A stretch of 8,618 nt of DNA. Origin: Planctomycetia bacterium. Lineage in GTDB: Bacteria > Planctomycetota > Phycisphaerae > Phycisphaerales > UBA1924. Location: assembly GCA_005776545.1 (NCBI GenBank), contig SXOY01000216.1, positions 1 to 8,618 on the forward strand, given 5' to 3'. Shown in pieces: positions 6,160 through 8,618 of the stretch. The stretch's first letter is position 1; each line of letters begins with the position of its first letter. Position numbers and translations under genes: made by a program. The notes under the pieces are model-generated. The model was not told where the DNA came from, made no database searches, and was given only the letters and a program-made list of their open reading frames with translations.

Positions 6160-7173
6160 ATGATTGAAACATCAAGTCCGGTTGCTGCTCCTGCACGTAC
6201 CCATAGCGGGTCGGTGCCATTGGCCGATGCCGTCCGTGCGCGGGTGCGGGAAACGGTGGTCGGACAAGACACCGTCGTTGATGCCATTCTTATCGCGCTG
6301 CTCACAGGCGGGCACCTGCTCCTGCAAGGCGTTCCAGGACTTGCCAAAACACTGCTCGTGAACGCGGTCGCTAAGGCGATTGACCTTCAGTTCGGCCGCG
6401 TGCAGTTCACCATCGATCTTCTGCCCGCTGACATCGTTGGCTCAGAGATTCTCGATGAAGCAACTCGCCAGTTCCGGTTGCACAAAGGGCCGGTCTTCAC
6501 AAACCTGCTTCTGGCCGACGAAATCAATCGTGCCACACCCAAAGTTCAGTCCGCACTTCTCGAAGCCATGCAGGAGCGGCGAGTCACCGTCGGCAATCAG
6601 GCACTAAGGCTCCCCACCCCATTTCTGGTGATCGCTACTCAGAACCCAATCGAACAGGCTGGGACATTTGAATTGCCAGAAGCCCAGCTCGACCGCTTCA
6701 TGCTCTGCCATCGACTCGACTATCCAACCAAAGATCAGGAAACCGAAGTCGTCCGCCGCTCGCTCAACCTCGGGCTGAGCCGCGATGCTGCTGGCGGAGC
6801 TGTACCCAAGACCGCGTTCGACTCTATTAAGGACGAGCCGGTGATCCGCATCTCTGAACTGACTGAAGCCATGACAAAAGTACAGACAGTTCATGTCAGC
6901 GAAGTGTTTGTTCGTCATTGCGTCAACCTCGTCGACAAAACTCGCTCTCACCCTGATCTTGAACTTGGTTGCAGCCCGCGAGCAGGCATCGCATTGGTGC
7001 AAGCTGCTCGCGCTCGAGCATTCATCAAGGGTCGCGACTTCGCATCTCCCGATGACCTCTTCGCACTCGCGCCCGATGTGATGATGCACCGCATGCGGCC
7101 AACGTATGACGCGCTCGCACGCGGCCGGACCTCCCGTGCAATTCTCGATGAACTTCTTGGTGCAACCAACTGA
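6160..7173 (+). CDS. MoxR-family AAA+ ATPase
   Basis: This cytoplasmic AAA+ ATPase of 337 residues has the usual MoxR size. Residues 57-64 (GVPGLAKT) form Walker A, 116-123 (LLLADEIN) Walker B with Asp120 and Glu121, and VIATQNPIEQAGT sensor 1 at Asn162. ELPEAQLDRFM follows, with the arginine-finger candidate at Arg179, and GCSPRAG carries sensor 2 at Arg274. All catalytic positions are intact. MoxR proteins use ATP to remodel or load metal into partner proteins, usually with a von Willebrand-type partner. The DUF58 gene 78 bases downstream fits that pattern. The ATG at 6160 is preferred to one 12 codons upstream because of its ribosome binding site. The family is certain; the client proteins are unknown. 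Confidence 0.92.
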   Translation: MIETSSPVAAPARTHSGSVPLADAVRARVRETVVGQDTVVDAILIALLTGGHLLLQGVPGLAKTLLVNAVAKAIDLQFGRVQFTIDLLPADIVGSEILDEATRQFRLHKGPVFTNLLLADEINRATPKVQSALLEAMQERRVTVGNQALRLPTPFLVIATQNPIEQAGTFELPEAQLDRFMLCHRLDYPTKDQETEVVRRSLNLGLSRDAAGGAVPKTAFDSIKDEPVIRISELTEAMTKVQTVHVSEVFVRHCVNLVDKTRSHPDLELGCSPRAGIALVQAARARAFIKGRDFASPDDLFALAPDVMMHRMRPTYDALARGRTSRAILDELLGATN

Positions 7174-7239
7174 ATTACGTTTCTCGGTTTTCCCTAATGC
7201 CTGATGCCGGTATTGCCTCGTTCGACTCGTTTGATCTCA

Positions 7240-7245
7240 AAAGGA
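7240..7245 (+). promoter_or_regulatory. Ribosome binding site that decides the DUF58 gene start
   Basis: AAAGGA sits six bases before the ATG at 7252. It directly abuts the ATG at 7246 and lies inside the frame starting at 7204, so both of those starts are less likely. Confidence 0.55.
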
Positions 7246-7251
7246 ATGTTC

Positions 7252-8130
7252 ATGTCCGCCGCGTTGGCAGACATTCTGGCGACCCCCTACGAGCTTTCTT
7301 CTCGTCAGTTTGAACTTGCGCTCAAGAAATTGGCCGACGATCTGACATACGGCTCCGACGCCTCCCGCTTTGTCGGACCCGGCACCGAGTACGCACAATC
7401 GAGGCCATACTCACCGGGCGATTCCATCCGCGCTATCGACTGGAAGGTCACCGCTCGCAGCCGCCGCGTACACGTCAAAGACTACGAAGCCCCTAAGCGG
7501 ACCACCGTCTACATCGTGGTTGATACTTCCTCCTCGATGCACGCAACCAGCACAGCGGTATCTAAACATGCAGCCGCAATCTGGATTGCCGGCACATTCG
7601 CATTGTCGGCGTTCCGCCGCCGCAGCCCCGTATTGCTCATCTCCGGCGGCGATCGAACCCTGCCACTGATGCCGACGCTTATTCGCTCGCACCTGTGGGC
7701 AAGTATCGAACTGTTGCGGAAACCGCCGCAGAACGTGGAAACTACCAACATCGCGGCGACACTCGAACAGGTTTCCGCATTTGCGGACCGCACCAGTTTG
7801 TTCGTCATCATCAGCGATCTGCATGATCCTGCGTGTGTAAGTTCGATCAAGCGAATCGGTCAGCGTCACGATTGCCTGGTGATTCAATTACAGGATCCAG
7901 TCGAGCGCGGCGTACTCAAAGCTGGATTCATGCGAGCCGCAGAAGCAGAAACCGGTCGCGAGATATTCACCAGTTCTCGCTCGCACTTTCTTGCTGATTC
8001 ACAGCTCGACCGACGATTAGACTTCGCGCAAGGTCGCGTAGATCACGTGTTGCTTTCGACCGACAAGCCGTTTATGGCCGCCCTCAAGCAAGCGCTGGGT
8101 TCTCGCGGCGGAAGGCGGGCTGCACGATGA
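7252..8130 (+). CDS. DUF58 domain protein (von Willebrand-like partner of MoxR)
   Basis: The 292-residue protein carries the DUF58 core. GTEYAQSRPYSPGD then SIRAIDWKVTARSRR (about residues 44-72) is the family signature. VYIVVDTSSSM follows, with the metal-ion-dependent adhesion motif D-x-S-x-S at 91-95. Proteins of this kind pair with MoxR ATPases and are thought to act as adaptors that bind client proteins through the metal site. A later ISDLHDP run (from 7813) contains a second acidic turn typical of the fold. No transmembrane segment is visible, so the protein is probably cytoplasmic or peripheral; some DUF58 relatives carry N-terminal helices, absent here. The stop overlaps the next gene's start as ATGA, indicating translational coupling. 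The family is firm; the exact role is inferred from the operon. Confidence 0.88.
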   Translation: MSAALADILATPYELSSRQFELALKKLADDLTYGSDASRFVGPGTEYAQSRPYSPGDSIRAIDWKVTARSRRVHVKDYEAPKRTTVYIVVDTSSSMHATSTAVSKHAAAIWIAGTFALSAFRRRSPVLLISGGDRTLPLMPTLIRSHLWASIELLRKPPQNVETTNIAATLEQVSAFADRTSLFVIISDLHDPACVSSIKRIGQRHDCLVIQLQDPVERGVLKAGFMRAAEAETGREIFTSSRSHFLADSQLDRRLDFAQGRVDHVLLSTDKPFMAALKQALGSRGGRRAAR

Positions 8131-8618
8131 ACGCAGTTGTTCTTGCTGCTTTCTTGCTGGTTGGAGCGGTTGCTCCCGAGCGAGCAATTCCATTGACCAA
8201 AGTTGCAATCGGAATGGAAGGTCGCATCCTCTACCGCTATTCCGGCGGCACTCTTCGCGCCAAAGCCGCGACCGACAAAGCGCCTGTCACCGCTCGTATT
8301 GTCTCATCAATTGCCGATGGCGACGCAACGCTTTATGATGTTCGATTTATTCCGCAATATTCCGGCAGACCTGATCTTCGTGATTCGCTCGAACGAATTG
8401 ATGGACTACCGCTCAATGATGCACCTGCGGCGATTGTCGAAGTGACAAGCGCGTTGCCGCTGGATCATGATGGCATACTCGCGAGCGCAACCCGCTTTGG
8501 TTTGCCTTCACTCGGGGGCTATCGGCTCGCACTCATGGGGATCGGCGTGCTCTGGATCGTTCCAGTCGGTGTTGCGATTGTGAAACGAATCAGGCGTAAG
8601 AAACCAGTTGAAATAGTG
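8127..8618 (+). CDS. Signal-peptide, single-pass membrane protein of the MoxR operon (3' partial)
   Basis: The frame opens with the ATG overlapping the DUF58 stop and stays open for 164 codons to the right edge of the window. Residues 1-20 (MNAVVLAAFLLVGAVAPERA) look like a signal peptide. About 110 residues that should be periplasmic follow, then a transmembrane helix at about 133-152 and a basic run (KRIRRKK, 153-159) that would anchor it on the cytoplasmic side. I do not recognise the family. Its position and architecture recall the exported, membrane-anchored proteins that follow MoxR and DUF58 genes in Bat-like operons, but no sequence motif confirms this. The overlap with the DUF58 gene, unbroken frame and signal/anchor layout make it a real gene. 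Its remaining C-terminal part lies outside the window. Confidence 0.8.
   Translation, partial: MNAVVLAAFLLVGAVAPERAIPLTKVAIGMEGRILYRYSGGTLRAKAATDKAPVTARIVSSIADGDATLYDVRFIPQYSGRPDLRDSLERIDGLPLNDAPAAIVEVTSALPLDHDGILASATRFGLPSLGGYRLALMGIGVLWIVPVGVAIVKRIRRKKPVEIV

Noticed and set aside
6604..7089. 161-codon minus-strand open frame opposite moxR
   Set aside because: It is antisense to intact Walker and sensor motifs, and nothing recognisable is encoded.
7411..7887. 158-codon minus-strand open frame opposite the DUF58 gene
   Set aside because: It is antisense to the DUF58 signature and metal-binding motif; its Cys- and Arg-rich translation looks non-coding.
8203..8445. 80-codon plus-strand open frame at the right edge
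   Set aside because: It lies in another frame of the signal-peptide membrane protein gene, which is open from its coupled start to the window edge and has a coherent architecture.

Overview
The window holds eight complete protein-coding genes and two cut by its edges. No RNA genes, CRISPR arrays, insertion sequences or prophage genes were found. By eye, base composition is moderately GC-rich. The gene mix (a secreted Asp-box sialidase-like protein, the end of a probable GH35-type beta-galactosidase, and a MoxR/DUF58/signal-peptide membrane protein run) would fit a Gram-negative heterotroph such as a planctomycete. That assignment is an inference from gene content; no marker gene is present.

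Left part (1-4582): the window opens inside the C-terminus of a probable glycoside hydrolase, followed 56 bases later on the same strand by glycine C-acetyltransferase (kbl), a PLP enzyme of threonine breakdown. kbl converges on a minus-strand gene for an exported sialidase-fold protein with three good Asp boxes and one degenerate one. That gene diverges, across a 74-base gap, from a large AbgT-family transporter with two unusual extra-cytoplasmic insertions.

Middle part (4583-6159): a minus-strand gene for a four-helix membrane protein of unknown function converges on the transporter gene, with only 10 bases between the stop codons. Upstream of it, also on the minus strand, lies a type II toxin-antitoxin pair: a Phd/YefM-type antitoxin followed 25 bases later by a RelE/ParE-type toxin. 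A 292-base non-coding stretch separates this pair from the plus-strand genes to the right.

Right part (6160-8618): a MoxR AAA+ ATPase, a DUF58 protein with a von Willebrand-like metal-binding motif, and the start of a signal-peptide, single-pass membrane protein whose start codon overlaps the DUF58 stop. This is the front of a MoxR-type operon that runs off the right edge. Such operons are thought to act in chaperone-like or metal-insertion maturation of envelope proteins.

Most of the window is ordinary chromosomal content. The points most worth a second look are the loop insertions and altered substrate-site residues of the AbgT transporter, the unrecognised third gene of the MoxR operon, and the toxin-antitoxin pair with a possible operator. 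I see no convincing wholly new system.
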